In this document: positions 48,440 through 57,797 of the stretch, in pieces | Position numbering within the stretch: the first letter of the stretch is position 1 | Layout of the letters: every line of letters starts with the position of its first letter | Source of the DNA: Pseudoalteromonas sp. H105 | GTDB taxonomy: Bacteria > Pseudomonadota > Gammaproteobacteria > Enterobacterales > Alteromonadaceae | Assembly: GCF_001469215.1 (NCBI RefSeq) | Contig: NZ_LOFH01000007.1 | Location: 124,001-188,000, forward strand | DNA length: 64,000 nucleotides | Direction of reading: 5' to 3' | The notes under the pieces: model-generated | What the model saw: the letters and a program-made list of their open reading frames with translations, nothing else | What the model was told of the DNA's origin: nothing | Databases searched by the model: none | Translations under genes and position numbers: made by a program

Positions 48440-48512
48440 ATAGAACACAACTTAGCATCACAGAGCTGAACATAAGCAGCAGCGATATAGCAAGCTTGTC
48501 GGTTTTATCCAT
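48438..48512 (-). CDS. Candidate 24-residue hydrophobic small protein coupled to the GumN-like gene
   Basis: The ATG at 48512 overlaps the stop codon of the GumN-like gene (TAATG) and has AAAAGGG 7 nt upstream. After a charged start (MDKTDK), residues 7-24 are hydrophobic, enough for one membrane helix. The stop codon falls in the terminator stem. The gene is too short to judge by coding statistics. It could be a real coupled small protein or chance. Confidence 0.4.
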   Translation of the reverse strand: MDKTDKLAISLLLMFSSVMLSCVL

Positions 48513-49432
48513 TATTCTGCCCTTTTGACCGTTACATCTACTGTGCTATCAACTTCCACTAAAGAAACGCGGTAACCTTTGCTCTCAAGCAGTGTCAACA
48601 AGCTATCTTCACCTGCAAGGTGTGCGACTCCAACCAGTACAAACTCACTTTTATCGTTGTTAAACATGGCTTCTACTTTTGGTAACCAGTCATTATTTCT
48701 ATCAGCAATAAGCTGTTTGTAGCTATTAGGATCATTTTGCTGCATATCTTCAAGTGCGACTTTATTTAGTGTATCGGTATCGCCTTCTCGCCACGCAGTT
48801 AATAATCCTTTAAACATCTCACTGTAGTTATTCATTTCAGCTAAGTTACGTTTAATAAAGTCATTCTCGTTACCTTGGCCCATTGTTTTAAATAGCGCTA
48901 GTTGAAACTCCATTGTTTCTAAGTAATTTTTTGTTTTATTATCCTCAGTGGCTTTTTTTGTGAAGTAAGCATCAACCCCTTCACCCATTAAATTTTGTTT
49001 TTGCAGTTCCATCGACATTAAAACAATACTCACCATCGCAGGGCGAAAACCATCTAATTTAGCGAGATTAGCGCCAAACTCACCAAGCTTATTTTCAAGT
49101 GAGACTTTAACTTCGGGTTCTAGTTTCTGACTTAGCGTTTCGTTATTTGTGTATGACAGCGCACCTAGCATTTGCATTTGTGCATTGGTATCAGCAGGGT
49201 CAGGAACAGGCGCTTCAAAAATAATCGTATCTGCTTGTTCATAAGCATGGCCAAACTCAGCAGGCAATGGCATTTCAGCTTTAGGTAAAATATGTACTGT
49301 ACCGCCAATAAATAGCGAGTCATTTCCTTTGCTTATTTGCCATACAGAGCTTTGTGCATGTGCTGAATTGGCTATGAAACTACATCCGAGTAAAGCGCTT
49401 GCAGAGACTAATTTTTTTGTGAAGTTTTTCAT
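48512..49432 (-). CDS. TraB/GumN family exported protein
   Basis: The 306-residue protein has a Sec signal peptide (about 1-26, cleaved near AHA-QSS). Its mature domain has the GumN/TraB features LFIGGTVHILPK (about 40-51) and VLVGVAHLAGEDSLL (about 268-282); the paired GT(V)H and GxxH motifs are thought to bind metal in this superfamily. Members are proposed metalloproteases or pheromone-shutdown proteins, but the role here is unknown. It follows the small secreted protein by 35 nt and shares its transcript. Confidence 0.83.
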   Translation of the reverse strand: MKNFTKKLVSASALLGCSFIANSAHAQSSVWQISKGNDSLFIGGTVHILPKAEMPLPAEFGHAYEQADTIIFEAPVPDPADTNAQMQMLGALSYTNNETLSQKLEPEVKVSLENKLGEFGANLAKLDGFRPAMVSIVLMSMELQKQNLMGEGVDAYFTKKATEDNKTKNYLETMEFQLALFKTMGQGNENDFIKRNLAEMNNYSEMFKGLLTAWREGDTDTLNKVALEDMQQNDPNSYKQLIADRNNDWLPKVEAMFNNDKSEFVLVGVAHLAGEDSLLTLLESKGYRVSLVEVDSTVDVTVKRAE

Positions 49433-49467
49433 GGTGATTCCTTAATCTAATTTTAAATTAATTGTTT

Positions 49468-49833
49468 TTAGTTAGAGAGTGCAGCGCTGAAATAAGCAGA
49501 AATTGACGATGTTACTTTTGAAAGGTTTTTATCAATTTGTGCGTTTATTTTGTTCATTGAAGAGTCAAGCTCTGTTGTTATTTTTTCATCTATTGAAGAA
49601 AGTAGCGTTTGCGTATCAACATAACTTGTTAAAGACTCTGTTGTGTCTATTTTGTTGGTCGCTTGTTGCTTTTCATTCATTGGCTTGGTTGTTTCTATCT
49701 GTTCACCAATCATGCATTGCTCAAGGCTTACGTGAAAAGCATGTTGTTTTGTATCAACTGCGATAGCTGAAGTAGTATTAAACGCGGCGGCTAGTAGTAA
49801 AGCAGGTAAAGTTTTTTTCATTGTGCTGTTCAT
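49468..49833 (-). CDS. Hypothetical small secreted helical protein
   Basis: The 121-residue protein starts MNSTMKKTLPALLLAAAF with a clear signal peptide cleaved near residue 26. The rest is Thr/Ser/Lys-rich and predicted helical, with a heptad-like part (about 75-115). It has one Cys in the mature part. No family is recognised. I chose the ATG at 49833, which has AAAGG 7 nt upstream. It is the first gene of a leftward operon with the GumN-like gene and is divergent from a ToxR-like regulator. Confidence 0.62.
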   Translation of the reverse strand: MNSTMKKTLPALLLAAAFNTTSAIAVDTKQHAFHVSLEQCMIGEQIETTKPMNEKQQATNKIDTTESLTSYVDTQTLLSSIDEKITTELDSSMNKINAQIDKNLSKVTSSISAYFSAALSN

Positions 49834-50015
49834 AATTAAACCTTTTATATTTTTAATTGCAGCTAATTTAGAATCACACATGATTGTTGTTAAGCTGCTT
49901 GTTGATGACGGTTTAAAGAATATCGCTGAATTTATTAAGAGTCGCTTATCTAGTTATGAGCAATTAATAGATAAGGTTTCATGATTAATTATTTGTTTTA
50001 ATTTAGTGAGTTATC

Positions 50016-50048
50016 TTTAAACCTTATATTGCCAATATAAGGTTTAAA
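50016..50048. promoter_or_regulatory. Perfect 33-bp palindrome in the divergent promoter region
   Basis: TTTAAACCTTATATT-gcc-AATATAAGGTTTAAA has two perfect 15-bp arms. It lies 67 nt before the regulator start codon. There is no T tract, and no gene reads into it from either side in terminator position, so an operator is likelier. A related half, GGTTTAAAGAATAT, lies near 49911. Confidence 0.62.
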
Positions 50049-50114
50049 ATGCTTTTTCTACAAAATAATCTGTAGATGTGGTACGGTTTACAAAAATAAA
50101 AATACGTAAAGACT

Positions 50115-52259
50115 ATGAATTATCAAATCGGACCTTGGCAATTTATTAGTAATCGGTGTGTGATTACTTCAGATAACTTAGAAAGGGAATTAGATCCACT
50201 TTTAGTTAAGTTACTACTGCATTTTATAAATAAGCCTCAGCAAATAATTTCTCGTCAAACGCTAATTGAGAATGTGTGGCAGCAAAGCTTTGTTGATGAT
50301 AATGCGATTAACCGAGCAATTTCAGAGTTAAGAAAGCAGCTCGCCCACCCAACTGAAAAAGCACCCCTTTTAAAAACACATTACCGAAAAGGTTACAGCT
50401 TAACTGTAATACCAAAGAACTTAGCGCAAGCGAATGAAAGTGAGCAACCAGCAAATCCGTCGCCTGAAACCACGATTATAAATACAGTAAATGAAAATGC
50501 TGCCAAGACAATTATTTCGCAACCGGTTAAAAGTAAGACGATTAAAAAGTTAGTGCCTTATGTTTGTTTAGTCACTGCTTGCCTGTGCTTTTTAGTATGG
50601 TTAGGGTTTATTTTTATAAATCCCTCTTCTGCAGAAAAGGTTGAACAGATCACGGTGAATAAGGTCGCAAGTACCTGGAATATAGGCAGTGAAGTTCACC
50701 CTGAGATATCCTCAGATAAACAATATTTAGCTTATACAAATGTTGAGCCGGAAGGGGATTTTAATCGTGCATTCGTTAAGCGTCTTTCAGATCAACGAGA
50801 AGTCGAGCTTACGTACCCAGGGTTTCAAGTGTCCGTTTTATCATGGCAGTTAAACCAGCATGCAGTGCTATTACAAGCGACAAACTTAAAACAGCAACAG
50901 TGCGAAATGGTATTGGTTGATTTAAGCCAGTTTCCCATAATTGGAGACGCTCAACGTATAAAAAAATGTGACTTAAGATACACAGGTTATGCGCAAGTAG
51001 ATCAAATGCGTGAGCATATTTATTATACTGAGTATAAGAATGAACAAGACGGTTCAGGCTTATATAAATTTGATTTGGCATTACAAAAGGAGTCCATAGT
51101 TATTCCGCCGCCAGGTGTAATGTATGGTGTGATGCTGCCACGTCTATCTCATTCAGGTAATAAAATAGCGTATATATTGAGTCAAAAAGGCCTGCCTTTT
51201 TCTGTATTTAGTTACGACTTCACAACGCGTGAGACTAAGCGGTTATTTAAGGCGAAGAGAAGATCAATTAGTTTCGCGTTTGACTGGCTTGCAAACGATA
51301 AAGGCGTGATTGTGTTTGAAGACTCTGATCTCTCAAGCATAGTATTTGATAAAAATAATGTTGTTACACGGACATTTTCGGTTATACCTGCAATTTCACC
51401 TTATTACATTGCGGTTCAATCTGCTAATAGCCTGTTTTATTCAGCCAATAAAACACAAGCATACTCGTTAATTAAAGCGACCAACCTTTTTAGCGATAAC
51501 CCTGAATATGAGCCATTGTATAAAAGTGATAAAGATGACTACAACATTGTTGAGGTAATTAATAAAGTGGGGCCAGCGCATATTTTTGTATCCGAGCGTT
51601 CTGGCAGTAGTCAATTATGGAGCTCTCAAAATGGACTTACAAAACAACTGAGTTTCTTTGACTATGACGGCGCATCAACGACTTATATGTTACGAGGGCT
51701 AAGCGTCTCCCCTAATAAGCAGCGCATATTACTGGTAAAAGGTAAAAGCCATGCTTTTTATGATGTAAATGCTCAAAAACTTTATCCGCTAGACGAATTT
51801 AACGGACGTAAAATAGTCAGTTATATTTGGTCGAAAAATAACGAAAGCATTATTTATATTGAGCAGCTTGACTCAAAAAATAACGTAGCTGAACTTAATT
51901 TACTCACTCGAGATACCCGTGTAATAGAGGGAATGAATGCCAATAAACTCATTTCAGATAATGAAGGCAACGCGTATGCTGTCAGCCATAATCAGTTAAT
52001 TCGACTTGCAGATAAGCACAGTTGGGAGTTACCTGAAAGCGCCAGAAAAGCCAATGTATATGGGATTAGCAAAGACTATTTCTACTATTCCGACTCTATT
52101 TCGAGAATCGCTAGGCTTAATTTACAGGAGCAAACCATTCAAGATACGCACGTCGATTTTCGACCTATTGCTTTTGAAGTGAGTTCAGATAACGAAATTT
52201 TATTTACTGGTGCTAAGTACAAGGATATGCAGATAATACAAATTAGTTGGGATGAGTAG
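50115..52259 (+). CDS. ToxR/CadC-like membrane-bound transcriptional regulator
   Basis: The 714-residue protein has an N-terminal winged-helix DNA-binding domain of OmpR type (about 1-100, with ENVWQQSFVDDNAINRAISELRKQL), a linker, one transmembrane helix (about 151-172) and a large periplasmic part with TolB-like beta-propeller repeats. Such proteins sense periplasmic conditions and bind DNA from the membrane. The signal is unknown. The neighbouring divergent operon and the palindrome between them suggest it regulates that operon and itself. Confidence 0.85.
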   Translation: MNYQIGPWQFISNRCVITSDNLERELDPLLVKLLLHFINKPQQIISRQTLIENVWQQSFVDDNAINRAISELRKQLAHPTEKAPLLKTHYRKGYSLTVIPKNLAQANESEQPANPSPETTIINTVNENAAKTIISQPVKSKTIKKLVPYVCLVTACLCFLVWLGFIFINPSSAEKVEQITVNKVASTWNIGSEVHPEISSDKQYLAYTNVEPEGDFNRAFVKRLSDQREVELTYPGFQVSVLSWQLNQHAVLLQATNLKQQQCEMVLVDLSQFPIIGDAQRIKKCDLRYTGYAQVDQMREHIYYTEYKNEQDGSGLYKFDLALQKESIVIPPPGVMYGVMLPRLSHSGNKIAYILSQKGLPFSVFSYDFTTRETKRLFKAKRRSISFAFDWLANDKGVIVFEDSDLSSIVFDKNNVVTRTFSVIPAISPYYIAVQSANSLFYSANKTQAYSLIKATNLFSDNPEYEPLYKSDKDDYNIVEVINKVGPAHIFVSERSGSSQLWSSQNGLTKQLSFFDYDGASTTYMLRGLSVSPNKQRILLVKGKSHAFYDVNAQKLYPLDEFNGRKIVSYIWSKNNESIIYIEQLDSKNNVAELNLLTRDTRVIEGMNANKLISDNEGNAYAVSHNQLIRLADKHSWELPESARKANVYGISKDYFYYSDSISRIARLNLQEQTIQDTHVDFRPIAFEVSSDNEILFTGAKYKDMQIIQISWDE

Positions 52260-52298
52260 GAAGCGATTACACCAATAAATGTAAAGTGTTATGCATAA

Positions 52299-52334
52299 AA
52301 AACACCAAGCAGTTAAACTGCTTGGTGTTTTAAT
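52299..52334. terminator. Terminator between the ToxR-like regulator and uvrA
   Basis: ACACCAAGCAGTT-aa-AACTGCTTGGTGT with flanking A and T tracts, shared by two convergent genes. Confidence 0.92.
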
Positions 52335-52342
52335 ATTATGTA

Positions 52343-55162
52343 TTAAAGTAATGGTTTCAAATAATGCCCAGTATGTGAACGCTCACATTCAGCTACTTTC
52401 TCTGGTGTATCGGCAATAAGAATTTCACCACCTCCGGCACCTCCTTCAGGGCCTAAATCGACAATCCAGTCTGCTGTTTTTATCACATCAAGGTTGTGCT
52501 CAATCACGACTATGGTATTGCCATGATCACGCAAGCGATGCAGTACAACTAATAATTGTTCTATATCAGCAAAATGCAAGCCGGTCGTTGGCTCATCAAG
52601 AATGTATAAAGTTTTACCTGTATCACGTTTAGAAAGCTCACGGGCAAGTTTAACGCGCTGTGCTTCACCACCAGACAGTGTTGTAGCAGCTTGGCCTAAA
52701 CGAATATAAGATAACCCTACATCCATTAATGTTTTTAGTTTACGCGCAATGGCCGGTATTTTATCGAAGTAGTCGTGCGCATCTTCAACGGTCATCTCAA
52801 GGACTTGGTGAATGTTTTTACCTTTATATTGTACTTCTAAGGTTTCACGGTTGTAGCGTTGACCTTTACATACATCACAGGGTACATACACATCTGGTAA
52901 AAAGTGCATTTCTACTTTGATAACGCCATCGCCCTGGCAAGCCTCACAGCGACCGCCTTTCACGTTAAAGCTAAAGCGACCCACTTTATAACCGCGAGAG
53001 CGCGATTCTTGTGTGCCCGCAAACAATTCACGGATACCCGTAAAGATGCCAGTATAGGTTGCAGGGTTAGAGCGCGGTGTACGACCGATTGGGCTTTGAT
53101 CAATATCGATGACTTTATCGAAGTGCTCAAGCCCTTTTATTTCTTTATAAGGTGCTGCTTCTGCCGTGGTCGCACCATTTAGCTCAGTATGCGCGAGCTT
53201 AAATAATGTATCGTTGATTAAGGTTGATTTACCTGAACCAGAAACACCAGTGATACAAGTCATTAAGCCAAATGGAATGTGTAAATCAACATTTTTAAGG
53301 TTATTACCTGTGGCACCAAATAGCTCAAGCCATTTGTCATTAGTTGGGTGGCGCTGGGCTGGGACCTCTATTTTACGTTTTCCAGATAAAAATTGACCAG
53401 TAACAGACTTCTCACTGGCTAAAATATCATCGCGCGTTCCTTCTGCAATAACATACCCACCGTGTACACCTGCACCAGGCCCAATATCAATAATATGATC
53501 AGCGGCACGTATTGCGTCCTCATCGTGTTCTACCACGATCACTGTGTTCCCTAAATCACGTAGATGAACCAGTGTTTGTAACAGGCGATCATTGTCTCGT
53601 TGGTGTAAACCAATAGACGGTTCATCAAGTACATACATTACACCGACTAGGCCAGCGCCAATTTGACTTGCAAGACGAATACGCTGTGCTTCACCACCAG
53701 AGAGTGTATCTGCGCTGCGTTCAAGCGATAAGTAGTTTAATCCAACATTAATTAAGAACGATAGACGATCACGAATCTCTTTTAAGATCTTCTCCGCTAT
53801 TTGACCACGCTGCCCCGTTAAAGTCAGGGTTTGAAAGAACTCCATAGCCTCACCGATACTCATCGAGGTGATATCAGGTAAGTTGGTTTGCCCTATAAAT
53901 ACACTGCGTGCTTCTTGTCGAAGTCTTGAGCCTTTACAGCTTGGACACGCTTGGCTTGTTTGGTATTTGGCGAGTTCTTCGCGCACGGAGTTTGATTCAG
54001 TTTCGCGGTAGCGGCGGTTCATATTATTTAACACGCCTTCAAATTCATGATTACGTGTTATTAAATCGCCACGATCATTGCGATAATTAAACGCAATTTT
54101 AGTGCTGCCAGAGCCTTCGAGGATAACTTTCTGATTCTCTTTACTAAGCTCTTGAAAAGGCACTTCTAAATCAAATTTATAATGCTCGGCAACCGCTTGT
54201 AGCATTTGGAAATAATAGAAACTGCGTTTGTCCCATCCTTTTATCGCGCCGCCCGATAAGCTCAGTTCAGGGTTTTGAATCACGCGATTAGGGTCAAAAT
54301 ACTGTCTTACCCCTAAACCATCACAACTTTGACATGCGCCTGCTGGGTTATTAAACGAAAATAATCGAGGTTCCAGTTCGGTCATAGCATAGCCACATGT
54401 TGGGCATGCAAAATTTGCAGAGAGCAGCAATTCTTCGCTGTTTGTGTCATCCATCGAAGCGATTATCGCAACTCCCGATGAAAGCTCTAATGCAGTTTCG
54501 AATGATTCAGCTAAGCGCTGTTGAAGACCTTCTTTTACTTTAAAGCGGTCAACGACGACTTCAATAGTGTGTTTTTTGTGTAGCTCCAGGGTAGGAGGAT
54601 CGGATAAATCACACACCTCACCATCAATGCGTGCGCGAATATAACCCTGACTTGCTAATTGTTCTAATAACTTAACATGTTCGCCTTTACGCTCTTTAAC
54701 CACAGGCGCTAGCAACATGAGTTTACTGCCTTCTTCAAATGCTAATACAGTATCAACCATTTGACTAACGGTTTGCGCAGCAAGCGGTAAATCATGCGTT
54801 GGACAGCGTGGTTCACCGACACGAGCAAACATTAAACGAAGGTAATCATAGATTTCGGTAATGGTACCTACCGTTGAGCGTGGATTGTGTGACGTTGATT
54901 TTTGCTCAATGGAAATGGCAGGAGAAAGGCCTTCTATGTGATCAACGTCAGGCTTTTCCATCAATGATAAAAACTGCCTCGCGTAAGCAGATAACGATTC
55001 TACATACCGACGTTGCCCTTCTGCATATAATGTGTCAAATGCTAAAGACGATTTACCAGAACCGGATAGGCCAGTGATAACAATTAATTTATCACGGGGA
55101 ATGGTTAGGCTGATGTCTTTTAAATTGTGCGTGCGGGCGCCTCGGACTTCAATGTTTTCCAT
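52343..55162 (-). CDS. uvrA: Excinuclease ABC subunit A UvrA
   Basis: UvrA detects DNA damage and loads UvrB. The 939-residue protein has two ABC ATPase modules (Walker [10 protein letters not shown] and GVSGSGKST), two zinc-binding Cys clusters ([10 protein letters not shown] and CEACQGDG) and [12 protein letters not shown] signatures. I chose the ATG at 55162 ([16 protein letters not shown]), the conserved start. No SOS box (CTGT-N8-ACAG) is visible in the 164 bases upstream. Confidence 0.96.
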   Translation of the reverse strand: MENIEVRGARTHNLKDISLTIPRDKLIVITGLSGSGKSSLAFDTLYAEGQRRYVESLSAYARQFLSLMEKPDVDHIEGLSPAISIEQKSTSHNPRSTVGTITEIYDYLRLMFARVGEPRCPTHDLPLAAQTVSQMVDTVLAFEEGSKLMLLAPVVKERKGEHVKLLEQLASQGYIRARIDGEVCDLSDPPTLELHKKHTIEVVVDRFKVKEGLQQRLAESFETALELSSGVAIIASMDDTNSEELLLSANFACPTCGYAMTELEPRLFSFNNPAGACQSCDGLGVRQYFDPNRVIQNPELSLSGGAIKGWDKRSFYYFQMLQAVAEHYKFDLEVPFQELSKENQKVILEGSGSTKIAFNYRNDRGDLITRNHEFEGVLNNMNRRYRETESNSVREELAKYQTSQACPSCKGSRLRQEARSVFIGQTNLPDITSMSIGEAMEFFQTLTLTGQRGQIAEKILKEIRDRLSFLINVGLNYLSLERSADTLSGGEAQRIRLASQIGAGLVGVMYVLDEPSIGLHQRDNDRLLQTLVHLRDLGNTVIVVEHDEDAIRAADHIIDIGPGAGVHGGYVIAEGTRDDILASEKSVTGQFLSGKRKIEVPAQRHPTNDKWLELFGATGNNLKNVDLHIPFGLMTCITGVSGSGKSTLINDTLFKLAHTELNGATTAEAAPYKEIKGLEHFDKVIDIDQSPIGRTPRSNPATYTGIFTGIRELFAGTQESRSRGYKVGRFSFNVKGGRCEACQGDGVIKVEMHFLPDVYVPCDVCKGQRYNRETLEVQYKGKNIHQVLEMTVEDAHDYFDKIPAIARKLKTLMDVGLSYIRLGQAATTLSGGEAQRVKLARELSKRDTGKTLYILDEPTTGLHFADIEQLLVVLHRLRDHGNTIVVIEHNLDVIKTADWIVDLGPEGGAGGGEILIADTPEKVAECERSHTGHYLKPLL

Positions 55163-55326
55163 GCTATCTCGTTTCATTACCAAATGTATTTATTGAGTAT
55201 CTCATAATACGCGGGAAGATTAATCCTTGATCAATGAAAAATCATCGCTTTGAGGCGATTATTTATTCTTAAGCTTGTGATAGAATCCCCCCTCGAATTC
55301 TAATAGACAGCAAGAACACGCGAATC

Positions 55327-56694
55327 ATGACAGCTTCTTCACTCAACTCACGAGAAAAACGTGCCGCAGTTACCTTAGCGAGCGTGTTTGCATTTCGTAT
55401 GCTTGGCCTTTTTATGCTGATGCCTGTATTGGCTATTTATGGTCAGCAGCTTTCAGGCTTTTCTCCGCTATGGATTGGTATCGCTATTGGTGCTTACGGA
55501 CTTACACAAGCGGTGTTGCAAATACCCATGGGTTGGTTATCAGATAAAATCGGCCGCAAAAAAGTGATTGTCGGTGGTTTAAGTGTGTTTGCTTTAGGTT
55601 CTGTGATTGCCGCAACGGCTGATTCAATGCAAATGGTAACAGTGGGGCGTGCGTTACAAGGTATGGGTGCAATTGCCAGTTCGTTATTAGCGTTTGCCTC
55701 TGATTTAAGCCGTGATGAACAGCGACCAAAAGTAATGGCCGTAATTGGCATGAGCATAGGTATGAGCTTTGCGTTTGCGATGTTACTAGGCCCAATGGTC
55801 GCGGCTTCTTGGGGAGTTGCGGGAGTATTCTGGCTAACGGCAATATTAGCGGTATTAGGGATATTTATTGTACTTTTTCTTGTGCCTAAAGCTGTCAATA
55901 AAGCGCCTAAAGGCGATACATTGGCCAGTTTTTCTGACATAAAAAAATTGGTTAAGCATTCGCAGCTCGCTCGATTAGATTTTGGTGTGATGTTACTGCA
56001 TTTAACGTTGACCGCTATCTTTGTGGCCCTGCCTGGGCAATTAATTGTCAAAGGTTTAGCGGCTGAAGCACATTGGCAAGTTTATATTCCAGTGTTGATT
56101 TTAGCGTTTTTGTTAATGGCTCCAGTGATGATGATTGCTATTCGCAAAGAAAAAGAAAAGCAGGCTTTTTTAGGGTCTATCATTGTGCTGGTGTTGAGCA
56201 TGGTTGCTCTAGCCGCGGGGGTTAACTCAGTGATAGGTATGGCGATGTGTATGCTCGCATACTTCATCGCTTTCAATTTTTTAGAAGCAACAATGCCTGC
56301 GCTCGTTTCGCGCTTAGCGCCTGCAAATCAAAAAGGCTCTGCGATGGGCGTGTTTTCCTCAGGGCAATTTTTTGGCGCTTTTTTAGGTGGTATTTTAGGG
56401 GGTTACGTTGCGCAATCAGCAAGCCCGCAAGCAGTGTTTGCCGCAGCCGCACTTGTTGGGTTAATATGGCTTATCCTTGCTTGGCAAATGCAAGTCCCGC
56501 CTAGAAGTAAAATGATTAGCTTAATGACGGAATTAAGTTCAGAGCAGCAAGCACAAGCGCTTGCCTCTAAATTGGTTGCTTTACCAGGGGTAATTGAAGC
56601 AACAGTTGTGTGCGAAGAAAATCGCAGCTATTTAAAGATTAATGATAAAGAATTTGACCTAGACCATGCCCGGAAAGTGGCAGGTTTAAGCTAA
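55327..56694 (+). CDS. YajR-like MFS transporter
   Basis: The 455-residue protein has twelve hydrophobic helices (about 18-395) with the MFS loop motif GWLSDKIGRKK (about 69-79). A short soluble C-terminal domain (about 395-455) has LVALPGVIEATVVCEENRSYLKIN, like the YAM domain of YajR. Substrate unknown; drug efflux is a common guess. It lies between uvrA and ssb, 20 nt before ssb. Confidence 0.85.
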   Translation: MTASSLNSREKRAAVTLASVFAFRMLGLFMLMPVLAIYGQQLSGFSPLWIGIAIGAYGLTQAVLQIPMGWLSDKIGRKKVIVGGLSVFALGSVIAATADSMQMVTVGRALQGMGAIASSLLAFASDLSRDEQRPKVMAVIGMSIGMSFAFAMLLGPMVAASWGVAGVFWLTAILAVLGIFIVLFLVPKAVNKAPKGDTLASFSDIKKLVKHSQLARLDFGVMLLHLTLTAIFVALPGQLIVKGLAAEAHWQVYIPVLILAFLLMAPVMMIAIRKEKEKQAFLGSIIVLVLSMVALAAGVNSVIGMAMCMLAYFIAFNFLEATMPALVSRLAPANQKGSAMGVFSSGQFFGAFLGGILGGYVAQSASPQAVFAAAALVGLIWLILAWQMQVPPRSKMISLMTELSSEQQAQALASKLVALPGVIEATVVCEENRSYLKINDKEFDLDHARKVAGLS

Positions 56695-56714
56695 CGTAAA
56701 TAGGAGAAAGGTCC

Positions 56715-57443
56715 ATGGCACGCGGTGTTAATAAAGTAATCTTGGTTGGTAATTTAGGTCAAGATCCAGAAGTACGTTATATGCCTAATGGTAATGGTGT
56801 AGCAAACATTACCTTAGCTACTTCAGATAGCTATAAAGACAAAAACACCGGCCAAATGGTCGATAAAACTGAATGGCATCGTGTCGTGTTTTTCGGCAAG
56901 TTAGCTGAAATCGTGGGTGAATACTGCCGTAAAGGTTCACAAATTTACGTTGAAGGTAAACTTCAAACACGTAAATGGACCGATCAACAAGGTCAAGAAA
57001 AATACACCACAGAAATCGTTGTTGATGGCTTTACTGGTCAAATGCAAATGTTAGGTGCACGTGGTGGTGATCAGCAAGGTGGTGGTTACCAAGGTGGCCA
57101 GTCTCAAGGTGGTCAATCACAAGGTGGTTACAACCAGCAGCAAAGCGCACCACAACAAGGTGGCGGTTATGGCCAGCAACAAAGTGCACCACAACAAGGT
57201 GGTGGTTACGGGCAGCAACAAAGTGCGCCACAACAAGCACCAGCTGCACGCCAGCAACCAGCCGCTGCACCGCAGCAGAATAACCAATACCAATCAGGTG
57301 GTGGTTATAACCAGCAACAAAGCAGTAATGCCAATGCACCGCAACAAGGTGGTTTTGCACCTAAGCCGCAAAATGCACCACAAGGCGGCGCGTCAAACCC
57401 AATGGAACCCCCAATTGACTTTGATGACGACATTCCGTTCTAA
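56715..57443 (+). CDS. ssb: Single-stranded DNA-binding protein SSB
   Basis: The protein has an N-terminal OB fold (about 1-110, [21 protein letters not shown]), a long Gln/Gly-rich linker (about 115-225) and the acidic tip DFDDDIPF that binds partner proteins. At 242 residues it is longer than E. coli SSB (178), all in the linker, which holds three copies of a 13-residue repeat. Confidence 0.97.
   Translation: MARGVNKVILVGNLGQDPEVRYMPNGNGVANITLATSDSYKDKNTGQMVDKTEWHRVVFFGKLAEIVGEYCRKGSQIYVEGKLQTRKWTDQQGQEKYTTEIVVDGFTGQMQMLGARGGDQQGGGYQGGQSQGGQSQGGYNQQQSAPQQGGGYGQQQSAPQQGGGYGQQQSAPQQAPAARQQPAAAPQQNNQYQSGGGYNQQQSSNANAPQQGGFAPKPQNAPQGGASNPMEPPIDFDDDIPF
57135..57239. repeat. Tandem repeat of 39 bp in the ssb linker
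   Basis: Two complete units (57135-57173, 57174-57212) and a partial third encode [13 protein letters not shown]. The units differ at a few third-codon positions, so they are not fresh slips. Confidence 0.82.
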
Positions 57444-57479
57444 TTCAAGACAAATTTAAAAATTTAGAAAAAACCTTTG

Positions 57480-57505
57480 AAGCCACTGTATAGTGGCTTT
57501 TCTGT
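57480..57505 (+). terminator. Terminator after ssb
   Basis: AAGCCACT-gtat-AGTGGCTT followed by TTTCTG; modest but correctly placed. Confidence 0.7.
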
Positions 57506-57797
57506 ATCTACGGCTAAAAAAGGTGTGCGGTGTTGAGGTGACAATGCACTTTTATCTAAGATGATAAGCCGGTCAAAAGGTAAAACATTTAGTAGTTGGT
57601 TGCTCTCGCTTCTTGTTAGATCATCAGTGTTATACATGTATGCAACCAAGAAAGTAGTTATTGCTGGTTAGGTAATTATAAATGCGTAAGTTTTACAACT
57701 TGAGCATCATGATTACATTTAAAATCGGCTTCAAGCCTTGTGTTTATAAGGATCTTGAACAACACTTGAACTATTCAGTGATCATCCTGTACTAGTT
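57506..57797. other. Intergenic region before the CsrD homologue
   Basis: About 290 bases. A leftward 61-codon ORF runs through the ssb terminator and was not accepted. A promoter for the next gene is likely but not clear. Confidence 0.4.

Noticed and set aside
55163..55326. SOS box before uvrA
   Set aside because: uvrA is LexA-controlled in E. coli, but no CTGT-N8-ACAG is present in this gap.
57055..57459. 134-codon ORF in another frame of ssb, and a His-rich ORF on the other strand
   Set aside because: Both come from the Gln/Gly repeat of the SSB linker read in other frames.
57464..57649. 61-codon minus-strand ORF after ssb
   Set aside because: It runs through the ssb terminator hairpin, has no ribosome site, and I see no family likeness.
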